From NCBI GenBank assembly GCA_003220985.1, contig QHTY01000155.1:8300-26684 (forward strand): 18,385 bases of DNA, read 5' to 3'. This DNA is from Gemmatimonadota bacterium. Lineage in GTDB: Bacteria; Gemmatimonadota; Gemmatimonadetes; Gemmatimonadales; GWC2-71-9. This document shows, one piece after another, positions 8,410 through 16,044 of the stretch (positions within the stretch are counted from its first letter, which is position 1; each line of letters opens with the position of its first letter). The notes below the pieces were generated by a model. The model had not been told where the DNA came from. It worked only from the letters and a program-made list of their open reading frames with translations, and made no database searches. Made by a program: the position numbers and the translations under genes.

Positions 8410-8776
8410 TCGAGCGGCGGAGCTCCGTTGCGAGCGTCCACTCGATACGCTGACCGGGCCGCACCGTGAGGATCTCCGTGCGCACTCGCTCACTGCTTCC
8501 AATGGCCTGCCCGAGCAGCGCGATTTCGTGAGTCAGCTCGACCAGACGTCCGGGAATTGTAAACGACTGACTCGACGACCCCGTCGCGAGCCCCATGCGG
8601 ATGCGTTGGCCTTCGTGCAGGACGAAGATCGTGACGTCCAGGAAGTTGTGATTCGTGACCTGAAGCGTGACATCGGGCGGCGGTTCCGACATGCTCCCGG
8701 AATGAGGGCGATGCGCGCACGACGCTGCTGCCAGCACAACCGCAACCAAGATCAGCAGGTGTAGACGTTTGACCAT
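8393..8776 (-). CDS. Small envelope lipoprotein of unrecognised family (paralogue of the gene at 17787-18161)
   Basis: I do not recognise a named family. The 127-residue product begins MVKRLHLLILVAVVLAAASC, a lipoprotein signal with the acylated cysteine at residue 20 (the -3 position is alanine, so the lipobox is slightly weak). The mature part is one compact domain rich in beta-strand: LQVTNHNFLDVTIFVLHEGQR, a GSSSQSFTIPGR stretch, and a C-terminal VRPGQRIEWTLATELRRS ending in an aromatic residue. These segments align along the whole length with the lipoprotein at 17787-18161, and both end LxRSxVxV plus an aromatic residue. The ATG at 8776 has GGGGGTG just upstream, which is part of a 7-bp repeat tract. 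It lies 26 nt after the Kdo transferase gene and overlaps the FG-GAP gene by 17 nt, so it is mid-operon. A transthyretin- or immunoglobulin-like fold is a guess. Confidence 0.82.
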   Translation of the reverse strand: MVKRLHLLILVAVVLAAASCAHRPHSGSMSEPPPDVTLQVTNHNFLDVTIFVLHEGQRIRMGLATGSSSQSFTIPGRLVELTHEIALLGQAIGSSERVRTEILTVRPGQRIEWTLATELRRSIVGVY

Positions 8777-8782
8777 GCGCAC

Positions 8783-8802
8783 CCCCAGGCCCCAGGCCCC
8801 AG
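8783..8802. repeat. 7-bp tandem repeat in the waaA-lipoprotein gap
   Basis: The plus strand reads CCCCAGG twice and then CCCCAG, 2.9 copies filling nearly all of the 26-nt gap between the Kdo transferase stop (TGA at 8805-8803) and the lipoprotein ATG (8776). On the coding strand the last G-run serves as the Shine-Dalgarno region of the lipoprotein gene, so copy number would change gene spacing but not this ribosome-binding site. Confidence 0.85.
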
Positions 8803-10104
8803 TCAGCTGACCAGCCCGCGCACAAGCGCCGTCGTTCGCTCCGACGCCCCGCGACCCTCTTCCACCATTGTCTTCGCTGCCTTTCCCGCGCTTCTGCGCG
8901 CGGCCGGATCGTGATGCCAGACGAGCCATTGTGAATGGAGCGGGTGGCGGGCGTCGGCGGGCAGGGCCACGGCGCCGCCCTGCTCGAGCAACAGCGTCGC
9001 GTCGCGACTCATGCGCCAGTGCGGGCCAAACACCGTCGGGACGCCGAAGACCGCAGGCTCGAGCACCGAGTGCAGGCCGGCGCGGTGAAATCCGCCGCCC
9101 ACAAACGCAACGTCCCCCAGGGCGTAAAGGTCGGCGAGGATCCCGACGCGGTCGACCACGATCACCGGACCAGGTTTGGCGTGCTCGAGCTGCGACAACC
9201 GGACCGGGCGGGGCAGCTTGAGGTGCCGCAAGCGGTCGGCGATCGCGGCGAGGTGATCGGGATTGGGCTCGTGCGGCGCCAGCAGCAGGCGGGCGGTCGG
9301 AAGCTGATGCAGCAGATCGGCGAAGGACGGCAAGAGCACTGCTTCATCCGACGGCCAAGTCGAGCCCGCGACGATCGTGAACGTGTCGGCGGACGTCGCG
9401 GCAAGCCGCGCGAGCGGCTCGCGCGTCGTGTCCAGGCGCGCCGCGCGCTCGGCGACGCTGTCATAGCGCGTGTCGCCCGTGACCGCGATCGTCTCGGGAC
9501 GGGCGCCGAGCAGCTCCAGGCGCTCGCCATCTTCCTCGCTGATCGTGCCGACGCGATCGAGCGCGCGATACGCCGGCGCCGACCAGTGCCGCGTCGGCCA
9601 GCGCAGCCGCGAGCTGTTGGGCGAGACGGTGGCCGAGATCAAGCCCAGCTTCACGCCGCGGCGCGCCGCGGCGAGCGTGAGCTCCGGCCACACGTCGAGT
9701 TTGCTGAACACGAGGGCGGTGGGTTGCAGCGCGTCGAGCACCGCAGACACTTCGGACGGCCGGTCGAGCGGCAAATAGTCGGCGACGTCGACCGGCAGGT
9801 TCTTGGCGAGCCGCTCGGCCGACGGCGAAAAGAACGTGAAGGCGAGCTGCCAGTCGGGATGCTCGGCGCGCAGGGTCTCGAGGACCGGCTTTGCCTGCAA
9901 GCCCTCGCCGACCGATGGCGCGTGCATCCAGATCAAGGGCCGTTTCGTATCGCGCTCGGCCGACCCCCAACCGCCAAGACGGGCGGCCAACCCGCGCCGC
10001 CCATCCAGCCCTCGCGCCACCTTCTTATCGAACCGTGCTACCAGCGGCGCCGCGCGGGTCACGACGTGCACGCTCAGCCGGTACAGCAGGGAGGGCTTGC
10101 TCAC
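8803..10104 (-). CDS. waaA: 3-deoxy-D-manno-octulosonic acid (Kdo) transferase, GT30 family
   Basis: WaaA (KdtA) transfers Kdo from CMP-Kdo to the lipid A precursor at the inner face of the cytoplasmic membrane. The 433-residue length fits the family. Visible signatures are HAPSVGEG at about residues 61-68, whose glutamate corresponds to the catalytic base region ASVGE; KLDVWPE, in the place of the common ETELWPN; TGDTRYD for GNLKFD; the PHEP motif; and FVGGGFHRAGLHSVLEPAVFG with VPTVFGP, the CMP-Kdo-binding GG.....G.H..LEP block. The start is GTG at 10104, which shares GTGA with the stop of the upstream oxidoreductase gene, giving tight translational coupling. A long upstream extension of the frame is proline/arginine-rich and overlaps that gene, so I reject it. 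No lpxK or other lipid A gene is adjacent, which is unusual. Confidence 0.93.
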   Translation of the reverse strand: MSKPSLLYRLSVHVVTRAAPLVARFDKKVARGLDGRRGLAARLGGWGSAERDTKRPLIWMHAPSVGEGLQAKPVLETLRAEHPDWQLAFTFFSPSAERLAKNLPVDVADYLPLDRPSEVSAVLDALQPTALVFSKLDVWPELTLAAARRGVKLGLISATVSPNSSRLRWPTRHWSAPAYRALDRVGTISEEDGERLELLGARPETIAVTGDTRYDSVAERAARLDTTREPLARLAATSADTFTIVAGSTWPSDEAVLLPSFADLLHQLPTARLLLAPHEPNPDHLAAIADRLRHLKLPRPVRLSQLEHAKPGPVIVVDRVGILADLYALGDVAFVGGGFHRAGLHSVLEPAVFGVPTVFGPHWRMSRDATLLLEQGGAVALPADARHPLHSQWLVWHHDPAARRSAGKAAKTMVEEGRGASERTTALVRGLVS

Positions 10105-10709
10105 CTCGGGGGGGGCGTGTGCGTGCGGGTGGCGTAGATCGAGTCGAGCAAGTGCCGCATGGGGTCGGGTGTGTACGGCGCTCCCTCGAGCAGGCCCCCC
10201 TCTATATAAAAGGAAGGGGTGGCGCGGGCGCCGGATCGGGCGGCGCGCTGGGCGTCGAGCTCGACTTCCTTCCGCGCATCGCCCGACTTGAGACAGGCGA
10301 GCAGCTTCGCGCGGTTGACCCCGGCGCGCTCCGCCAAGGCGACGAGCGTATCTCGGGGCTGCGGGAGCGGGGCCCACTGGTCCTGCTGGCGGTAGAGCAG
10401 ATCATGCGTCGGCCAGAACCGCCCCTGGCGTGCAGCACACATCGCGACCTCGGCGGCGGCGACGGCGTTGGGGTGGATGCTGGTCAGCGGCAGGTTGATG
10501 AAGACCCACCGCACCTTCCCCGTCCTGACATACTCGCTATCCAGGGTCGGGAGCACGGTAGCCGCGAACATGCGGCAGGCTGGGCACTGGAAGTCCGCCA
10601 TCTCGTAGACCGTGACCGGGGCTTCGTGCCGTCCCTTGGACCGGGGCGCCAGGGGGTCGGCCTGGAGGGTGACCGCGATCACCAGGGCGATTGGGAGCAG
10701 AGTTCTCAC
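10101..10709 (-). CDS. DsbA-family thiol:disulfide oxidoreductase (thioredoxin fold), secreted
   Basis: A periplasmic thiol oxidoreductase of 202 residues. A Sec signal peptide (RTLLPIALVIAVTLQA, cleavage after about residue 17) is followed by the redox site DFQCPAC with Cys42 and Cys45. Family features are FINLPL, HPNAVAAAEVAMCA and GRFWPTHDLLY, and the cis-proline loop ATPSFYIEG with Thr164-Pro165. A second cysteine pair at 91 and 139 is common in the DsbA/Thioredoxin_4 group. The start is GTG at 10709, which puts the signal peptide at the N-terminus; no strong ribosome-binding site is seen, and a TTG 9 nt upstream or an ATG at 10778 are alternatives. It is the first gene of the minus-strand operon and its TGA overlaps the waaA GTG. 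Likely clients are the cysteine-paired envelope proteins on either side. An oxidase or isomerase role rather than a reductant role cannot be told from the sequence. Confidence 0.9.
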   Translation of the reverse strand: MRTLLPIALVIAVTLQADPLAPRSKGRHEAPVTVYEMADFQCPACRMFAATVLPTLDSEYVRTGKVRWVFINLPLTSIHPNAVAAAEVAMCAARQGRFWPTHDLLYRQQDQWAPLPQPRDTLVALAERAGVNRAKLLACLKSGDARKEVELDAQRAARSGARATPSFYIEGGLLEGAPYTPDPMRHLLDSIYATRTHTPPPR

Positions 10710-11094
10710 GCGGCCCAAAATACTAACAAATGGCGCTCTTGCGGACCTCTCAATTGGATTCCAGTATTCACTGGGCAATCCCCTAGGATCCGTCCCCCGT
10801 TTCGACGTTCACACCGGCCGTTGAGCGTCCGACGCGGTGATCGCATAACACAATTGAAACGGTTCGATCGCTTGCGACGCCCCAGAGCAGCGTAGGGGCG
10901 TGGCTGTCGTTCATGCTTCTCACGTGCGGAGATGGAGGGTTGGCGTCATGCGAACTTTTCGTCAGCTGCAGTACTCGCCGAGCTGTGCGTTCCTGCATCA
11001 GCCCAGCCATTCTCCTCCGCATTGAGTCTCACCGTGGGACCACGCGATCACAGATAGACATTCACGATTCTCATCACGCAAGGGGAGTGTGAGT
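10710..11094. other. Divergent intergenic region between the dsbA-like/waaA operon and the second susCD operon
   Basis: These 385 nt must hold promoters for both directions. I cannot assign convincing -35/-10 pairs. Seen are an inverted repeat ACGCCCC/GGGGCGT at 10877-10883 and 10895-10901 with an 11-nt loop and no T-run; a short palindrome CGTGG-GA-CCACG at 11033-11044, about 50 nt before the susC start, a possible operator; and a 25-codon open frame at 10948-11025 preceded by GGAGGG at 8 nt, a possible leader peptide. None is strong alone. The AT content near 10720-10770 and 10840-10860 is higher than in the coding regions around it. Confidence 0.5.
11082..11087 (+). promoter_or_regulatory. 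Ribosome-binding site that sets the second SusC start
   Basis: GGGGAG lies 7 nt before ATG at 11095. An in-frame GTG at 11089 is only 1 nt from this site, too close, so ATG at 11095 is chosen. Confidence 0.7.
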
Positions 11095-14000
11095 ATGAGC
11101 CTTGATCAGTCAGTATCCCAACCTCGCGGTTGGGCGATCCTCGCAGCGCTATTGTTGGCGATGTTGCCGGCAGGAGTCGCTGCCCAGGAGCCAGTGACCA
11201 TCACTGGTAAAGTCACCGGCGCGAGTGGTGAAGCGCTGCGAGACGTGAACGTCACCGTCGTCGAATTCGGCGTCGGGGGCTGGACCGGCGCGAACGGCAC
11301 CTATCGCCTGAGTGTTCCGGGCGGCCGCGCGCAAGGACAGCAGGTCAAGATGAACGCGCGTCTGATCGGGTTTCGCGCCGGGAGCGCGACGATCACCGTG
11401 ACAGCGGGGGCCACGATCGAGCAGAACTTCCAGCTCGCGTCCGACCCCCTACGCCTCGACGTCGTGGTCGTGACGGGCGCCGGCACGCAGGAGCGCCGCG
11501 AGCGACTGGCTACGGCGACTGCGACCGTGGACAGCGGCACGATATCCCGCAGCAACGAGCAGAACGTGATTCAGGCGCTCGCGGGCAAGGTGCCGAGTGT
11601 GCTGACCAATCAGGGCAGCGGTGACGCGGGTGCCTCGACCGCGATCGTGATCCGCGGACCCAAGACCTTCGGCACCAGTCAACCCGTCATCATTCTCGAC
11701 GGGGTGCCGATCAGTAATGCGACGCGCGGACAGGCGGTACTTTCAGGTGCGCCGTCGCCGAATCGCGCGGCGGACATCAACCCCGACGACATCGAAGCCG
11801 TGGACGTCCTCAAGGGCGCCGCATCCACGTCCATCTACGGCGCGAGCGCGGGCTCCGCGGGCGCGCTCGAGTTTCGTACCAAGCATGGCCATGCGGGACC
11901 CACCACCTACAACCTGCGCTCGACGATCACGTTCGACGATCCGGTGCGAACCGTGCCGGTGCAACGCAAGTACGGCGTCGGCTCCTTGGGAGTCTCGAGT
12001 GCCTGCCCCGCGCCTGGCCAGCCCAACAGCGTCAACTGCGCGATCAACTCGAACTTCTTCTCATGGGGTCCGGCAATCGCCGCCGGCACGCCGACCTACG
12101 ATCACGGCGCGGAGATGTTCGAGACGGGGCGCACGGTCGATAACGCCCTGTCGATTTCGGGCGGCAACGAGCGCACCACGTTCTACATGTCGGTCAGCGA
12201 GCTCAATCAAGACGGCTTCATCGTCGGCAATCTGGACCGGTACGAGCGCTACACTGCGCGCCTGGCCGCCTCGCACACGCTGTTCGAGAACTTCACGCTG
12301 AACGCGAGCGTGCAGGTGGTGCAGACGAAGAACGCGGGGCAGGACCGCGGCAACTCCATCAATGGCATCGGCATCAGCGCGCTGCGGCAGCCGCCGGACT
12401 TCAATGCCCAGCAATACCTGGGCGGTCCGTCGGCGCTGCATCGCTCGTGGCGCTTCCCCAACCCTGGACCGCTCGCATTCGCGACCAGCCGCGGCTTCGA
12501 CAATCCGTTCTACGCCCTCTACAAGGATCAGCTGCAAGGGCAGACCGGCCGCTATCTCGGCAACGTCAACGCGAACTGGAAGCCCCTCGACTGGCTCACC
12601 GTCAACTGGACCCTCGGCGGCGACTATAACGCCGACGACCGGACCTATGCGTACGGGCAGGCGAGCTCGGGCACGAACGGCGGTTCGATCGAGCGCTGGC
12701 AGTTCTATGACCGCGTGTTCGATCACACGCTGACGGCGACCGGAACGCACGACTTCACGCCCAACTTCAGCGGCGCATTGACGGTCGGTCAGAACCTCGA
12801 CGAGACCTATTTCCGCCAGGTCGATGTCACCGGCCAGACGTGGATCGCGCCGACGCCGTACAAGCTGTCGAACACGACGACGCGGACGGTGCCCAATGAC
12901 GCCGAGACGCGGCGGCGGATCGAAGGATACTTCGCACAGGCGAGCGCCGATCTGTACAACCAGGTGTACCTGCAGGCGCGGATTCGAAATGACGCGAACT
13001 CGGCATTCGGCGTCGGGCATCAGCGCGCGTGGTATCCGGGCGCCAGCATCGCCTGGAGTTTCGGCAATGCGGTGCATCTCCCCGAAGAGTACATCTCCTA
13101 CGGCAAGCTCCGGGTCGCCTATGGCGAAAGCGGCCAGCAACCGCCGTTGTACGCGACGCAAACCTTCTTTACCACGGCGCAGTTCGCCGACTTCAATCCC
13201 GGCTCACTGCAGGGCACGACGCTCAATGGGATCGGGGGCCTGTACCAATCGGCCACGCTCGGCAATCCCAACATCCAGCCTGAGCGCGTGCATGAGCTGG
13301 AAACCGGCGTCGACCTCAGCTTGCTCAGGGGGCGGGCCGCATTGTCTGTCACGCGCTACGACTCCAAGTCGAAGGACGTGATCTTCAACGTGCCGCTGGC
13401 GCCGTCGACCGGTTACACGAGCATCAACGTGAACGCCGGCGAGCTGACGAACAAAGGATGGGAATTGACGAGCGACATCCAGGTACTCCAGCGCTCCGAC
13501 TTCTCGATCCAGATCAGCGGCAACTGGGCCCGCAACCGCAACCTGGTCACGTCACTGGGTGTCACGCAGGACCAGCTCGCTGGGAAGCAGCCCCTGCCGA
13601 CCGCCGAGGACTGCACGGACGCGGCGCTGTGGGCTCGGTGCCAGACCGGTATCGGTTCGTCGTTCGCGGGGCAGACGACGCATGCGCAGGTCGGCTATCC
13701 GCTGGGCACCTGGCGCTCGCAGGACTTTGCGCGTTGCGGCCGCGGGCTGACGAACGTGTTGTTCGGTGGAACCGTGTATGACGTCGGCACTGCCTGCCAA
13801 GGCGCGGCGGCTGGCGCGCTGTACATCGCCCCGAACGGCTTCCCGATCACGGACCCGACGCCCTGGGCGATTGGGAATCCCTGGCCTGATTGGACCGCGG
13901 GAATCTCGGGCACGGTCAATTACAAAGGCTTCCAGCTGACCGCGTTCCTCGACCACCGCCAGGGCGGCGACGTGCTCAACATGACGCGCTCGTCCATGGA

Positions 14001-14475
14001 TCAGTACGGGACGCACCAGGATACGGAAATCCGTGGTGATACCGTCACGTTCGGGAAGAATTTCCCGTGCTATAACCAGACCTGCGGCGTGCTCGATGGG
14101 CCGGTGGTCGGTCCGGGCGCCAACCTGCCCGTGGTGATCGGGGAAGGCTGGTTCAGCAACTCGGCCATCTCGGCCGGGAACGGTCAAGGAGCGACCGGCG
14201 GCCCGATCACGACGCGGTTGGAAGACGGGACATTCACGCGGCTGCGCGAGGTTTCGCTGAGCTACTCGTTCCGCGGCCGCTGGGTGAGCCGGATCGGTGG
14301 GCTGCGGCAGCTGGACGCGAAGATCTCGGCACGCAATCTGAAGCTGTGGTCGCACTACTCTGGGTATGATCCCGAGGTCAACCTGGGTGGTGCGCAGAAC
14401 GCGAACCGCGGCATCGACTGGTTCAACGCGCCGCTGGCGCGTTCCTGGGTCATGCAGCTCACCTTCTACCATTAA
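11095..14475 (+). CDS. SusC/RagA-type TonB-linked outer membrane receptor, complete
   Basis: An intact 1,126-residue importer barrel. The signal peptide has hydrophobic core AILAALLLAMLPAG and cleavage after VAA at about residue 30. Then come a carboxypeptidase-regulatory-like domain (VTITGKVTGASGEALRDVNV to about residue 118), the linker DPLRLDVVVVTGAG, and the plug (ALAGKVPSVLTNQG, TAIVIRGPKTFG, PVIILDGVPISN, VDVLKGAASTSIYGASAGS). The rest is the beta-barrel, with family landmarks NPFYALYKD, NPNIQPERVHELETGVDL, IGNPWPDWTAGISG, YKGFQLTAFLDHRQGGDVLN, RNLKLWSHYSGYDPEVNLGG and a final strand ending MQLTFYH. Eight cysteines form four close pairs. No sigma/anti-sigma genes are adjacent, so regulation is not visible. 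It is followed after 18 nt by its SusD, and it served as the internal reference for judging the broken first SusC. Confidence 0.95.
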   Translation: MSLDQSVSQPRGWAILAALLLAMLPAGVAAQEPVTITGKVTGASGEALRDVNVTVVEFGVGGWTGANGTYRLSVPGGRAQGQQVKMNARLIGFRAGSATITVTAGATIEQNFQLASDPLRLDVVVVTGAGTQERRERLATATATVDSGTISRSNEQNVIQALAGKVPSVLTNQGSGDAGASTAIVIRGPKTFGTSQPVIILDGVPISNATRGQAVLSGAPSPNRAADINPDDIEAVDVLKGAASTSIYGASAGSAGALEFRTKHGHAGPTTYNLRSTITFDDPVRTVPVQRKYGVGSLGVSSACPAPGQPNSVNCAINSNFFSWGPAIAAGTPTYDHGAEMFETGRTVDNALSISGGNERTTFYMSVSELNQDGFIVGNLDRYERYTARLAASHTLFENFTLNASVQVVQTKNAGQDRGNSINGIGISALRQPPDFNAQQYLGGPSALHRSWRFPNPGPLAFATSRGFDNPFYALYKDQLQGQTGRYLGNVNANWKPLDWLTVNWTLGGDYNADDRTYAYGQASSGTNGGSIERWQFYDRVFDHTLTATGTHDFTPNFSGALTVGQNLDETYFRQVDVTGQTWIAPTPYKLSNTTTRTVPNDAETRRRIEGYFAQASADLYNQVYLQARIRNDANSAFGVGHQRAWYPGASIAWSFGNAVHLPEEYISYGKLRVAYGESGQQPPLYATQTFFTTAQFADFNPGSLQGTTLNGIGGLYQSATLGNPNIQPERVHELETGVDLSLLRGRAALSVTRYDSKSKDVIFNVPLAPSTGYTSINVNAGELTNKGWELTSDIQVLQRSDFSIQISGNWARNRNLVTSLGVTQDQLAGKQPLPTAEDCTDAALWARCQTGIGSSFAGQTTHAQVGYPLGTWRSQDFARCGRGLTNVLFGGTVYDVGTACQGAAAGALYIAPNGFPITDPTPWAIGNPWPDWTAGISGTVNYKGFQLTAFLDHRQGGDVLNMTRSSMDQYGTHQDTEIRGDTVTFGKNFPCYNQTCGVLDGPVVGPGANLPVVIGEGWFSNSAISAGNGQGATGGPITTRLEDGTFTRLREVSLSYSFRGRWVSRIGGLRQLDAKISARNLKLWSHYSGYDPEVNLGGAQNANRGIDWFNAPLARSWVMQLTFYH

Positions 14476-14493
14476 CCGACGCGAGGAATTGCG

Positions 14494-15972
14494 ATGAACT
14501 CGTCGAAAAAAGCTGGAGCGGTCCTCGCGCTGGCGCTGTTGGCCGGGTGGGGATGTAGTGACTTTCTGAACGGACCGGGGTTGACGGAGAATCCGAACAA
14601 CCCCCTCGTGGCGACGCCGATCCAGATCCTGGTTTCGATTCAAGCCAACGTGGCGACCCGTCTCGAGGGGCAGCTCGCGCGATGCGCGAGCGTCTTCACG
14701 CAGCAGCTGATCGGCAGCAACAACCAACAGCTGCAGTGGTGCACGGCCTATCTGGTCGGCGAATCCGACATCTCGGGCCAGATGTCCGGCTTCTATACCG
14801 GCGGCGGCTTGTACGGCATTCGGCAGGTCGAAGCGGCCGCGCAGACGGCCGGCGACAACCAGATGCTGGGAGAAGCGAAGATATTGGAAGGGCTCATGAT
14901 GGGAACGGCAACCTCGGTCTGGGGGGATTTACCCTATACCGAGGCGCTCACCCCCGGCATCGATTCCCCCAAGCTCGATAGCCAGCAGAGCCTGTATGCG
15001 GCGGTGCAGACGCGCCTCGATGAAGGAATCGCGGCGCTCACAACCGTGCTGGCGAGTGCAACGGGCAACTGTTCGACGTTGGAAGGGGACGTGATTTACT
15101 GTTCGGCCGCGGGGTCGCGCGCCACCGAGCTGCAGCGCTGGATTCGTGCAGCGCACACCCTGAAAGCACGGTTTCATCTCCACCTGGCGGAGCGCAACGG
15201 GGTGACGGAGTACAATGCGGCTCTGGCGGAAGCGCTCCTGGGAATTAACGAGGTGCCGACCAGCCAGACGAACGCGATTCACGGGCAGGGCGCAGGTGAT
15301 TTCCGCACCTTCCACGGCAGCGTCCAGGACTTGGATGCCAATATCTGGGCCGAGTTCCTCAGCTCACGGCAGGATATCGTGGCGGGCAACACACTGGTGT
15401 CGATTCTCAAAGCCCGCAATGATACCGTGCGCCTACGTAACTACTTCGATCTGAACTCGCAGGGACAGTACGTCGGCGCGGATCAAAACAATGTGACCGT
15501 GCGTCCGGCGGGGTGCCCGGCGCCGCCGGCGGCGTGTGCGCCATCGGTTGTCAACACGCTCGTGCGGCGCCAGTTCACGTTCCGGCAGCCGCTCGTGACG
15601 TGGGCGGAGAATCAGCTCATCCTGGCTGAGGCGCGGTTCATGACGGGTGATTCCGCCGGTGGTGCCGCAAATGTCAACGCGGTGCGGACGGCCGTCGGTT
15701 TGCCGACGCTCGCGGCTCCCACGTTCACCGACGTCATGACAGAGAAGTACATCGCCCAGTACCAGAACATCGACGTGTGGTCGGACTACAAGCGCACCTG
15801 TATTCCGACGCTCACGCCGAACGGCACCAATCCGGAAGTGATTGGCCGTTTGCCTTACGGCTCCGCGGAGCGTACCGCAAACGCGAATGTCCCGCTGCCG
15901 TCCGCTTACCCGACGGGCACGACCGGATCGTCGCCAGTACGAAATTGGGACGACCCGAACGCCTGCCCGTAA
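14494..15972 (+). CDS. SusD/RagB family outer-membrane lipoprotein (partner of the second SusC)
   Basis: A 492-residue surface lipoprotein of the SusD type, expected to bind substrate over the SusC barrel at 11095-14475. The N-terminus MNSSKKAGAVLALALLAGWGC has a lipobox with the acylated cysteine at residue 21; the Shine-Dalgarno GAGGA lies about 7 nt before the ATG. The early segment GPGLTENPNNPLVATPIQ and the late QLILAEARFMTGDSAGGAA with VNAVRTAVGL are family hallmarks, followed by MTEKYIAQYQNIDVWSDYKR and IGRLPYGSAE. This layout fits the SusD-like group often paired with longer SusC proteins, distinct from the SusD at 2918. Eight cysteines after the lipidated one form four pairs, the last close to the C-terminus (DDPNACP). 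It is co-transcribed with the SusC, 18 nt apart. The hairpin at 15997 follows. Confidence 0.93.
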   Translation: MNSSKKAGAVLALALLAGWGCSDFLNGPGLTENPNNPLVATPIQILVSIQANVATRLEGQLARCASVFTQQLIGSNNQQLQWCTAYLVGESDISGQMSGFYTGGGLYGIRQVEAAAQTAGDNQMLGEAKILEGLMMGTATSVWGDLPYTEALTPGIDSPKLDSQQSLYAAVQTRLDEGIAALTTVLASATGNCSTLEGDVIYCSAAGSRATELQRWIRAAHTLKARFHLHLAERNGVTEYNAALAEALLGINEVPTSQTNAIHGQGAGDFRTFHGSVQDLDANIWAEFLSSRQDIVAGNTLVSILKARNDTVRLRNYFDLNSQGQYVGADQNNVTVRPAGCPAPPAACAPSVVNTLVRRQFTFRQPLVTWAENQLILAEARFMTGDSAGGAANVNAVRTAVGLPTLAAPTFTDVMTEKYIAQYQNIDVWSDYKRTCIPTLTPNGTNPEVIGRLPYGSAERTANANVPLPSAYPTGTTGSSPVRNWDDPNACP

Positions 15973-15996
15973 GCAGGACTCCCCGTGGAACACACA

Positions 15997-16030
15997 AGGG
16001 ACAACCGGCTACTCCGCGCCGGTTGTCCCT
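15997..16030 (+). terminator. Strong hairpin after susCD, no T-run
   Basis: A perfect 13-bp stem (AGGGACAACCGGC at 15997-16009, GCCGGTTGTCCCT at 16018-16030) with an 8-nt loop lies 24 nt after the SusD stop. No T-run follows, so it may be a 3'-end stabilising or attenuating hairpin rather than a classical intrinsic terminator. Its right arm ends 14 nt before the ATG at 16045, so it could also limit expression of that gene relative to susCD. Confidence 0.65.
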
Positions 16031-16044
16031 CGGGTGCTAAGCCT

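Noticed and set aside
6454..8469. A 671-codon open frame on the plus strand, antisense to the FG-GAP gene
   Set aside because: It mirrors the repeated DxDGDGxxD codons of the opposite strand, has no signal, domain or ribosome-binding site, and is the expected by-product of high GC.
8410..8502. Upstream ATG for the FG-GAP gene at 8502
   Set aside because: It overlaps the preceding lipoprotein by 110 nt and places 31 residues ahead of the signal peptide; TTG at 8409 fits the lipobox.
10199..10211. TATATAAAA motif resembling a promoter
   Set aside because: It lies inside the oxidoreductase coding sequence at the conserved SFYIEG segment and has no matching -35 box.
12061..13161. Long minus-strand open frames opposite the second SusC (also 13552-14727)
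   Set aside because: Arginine-rich shadow translations of a confident SusC coding sequence.
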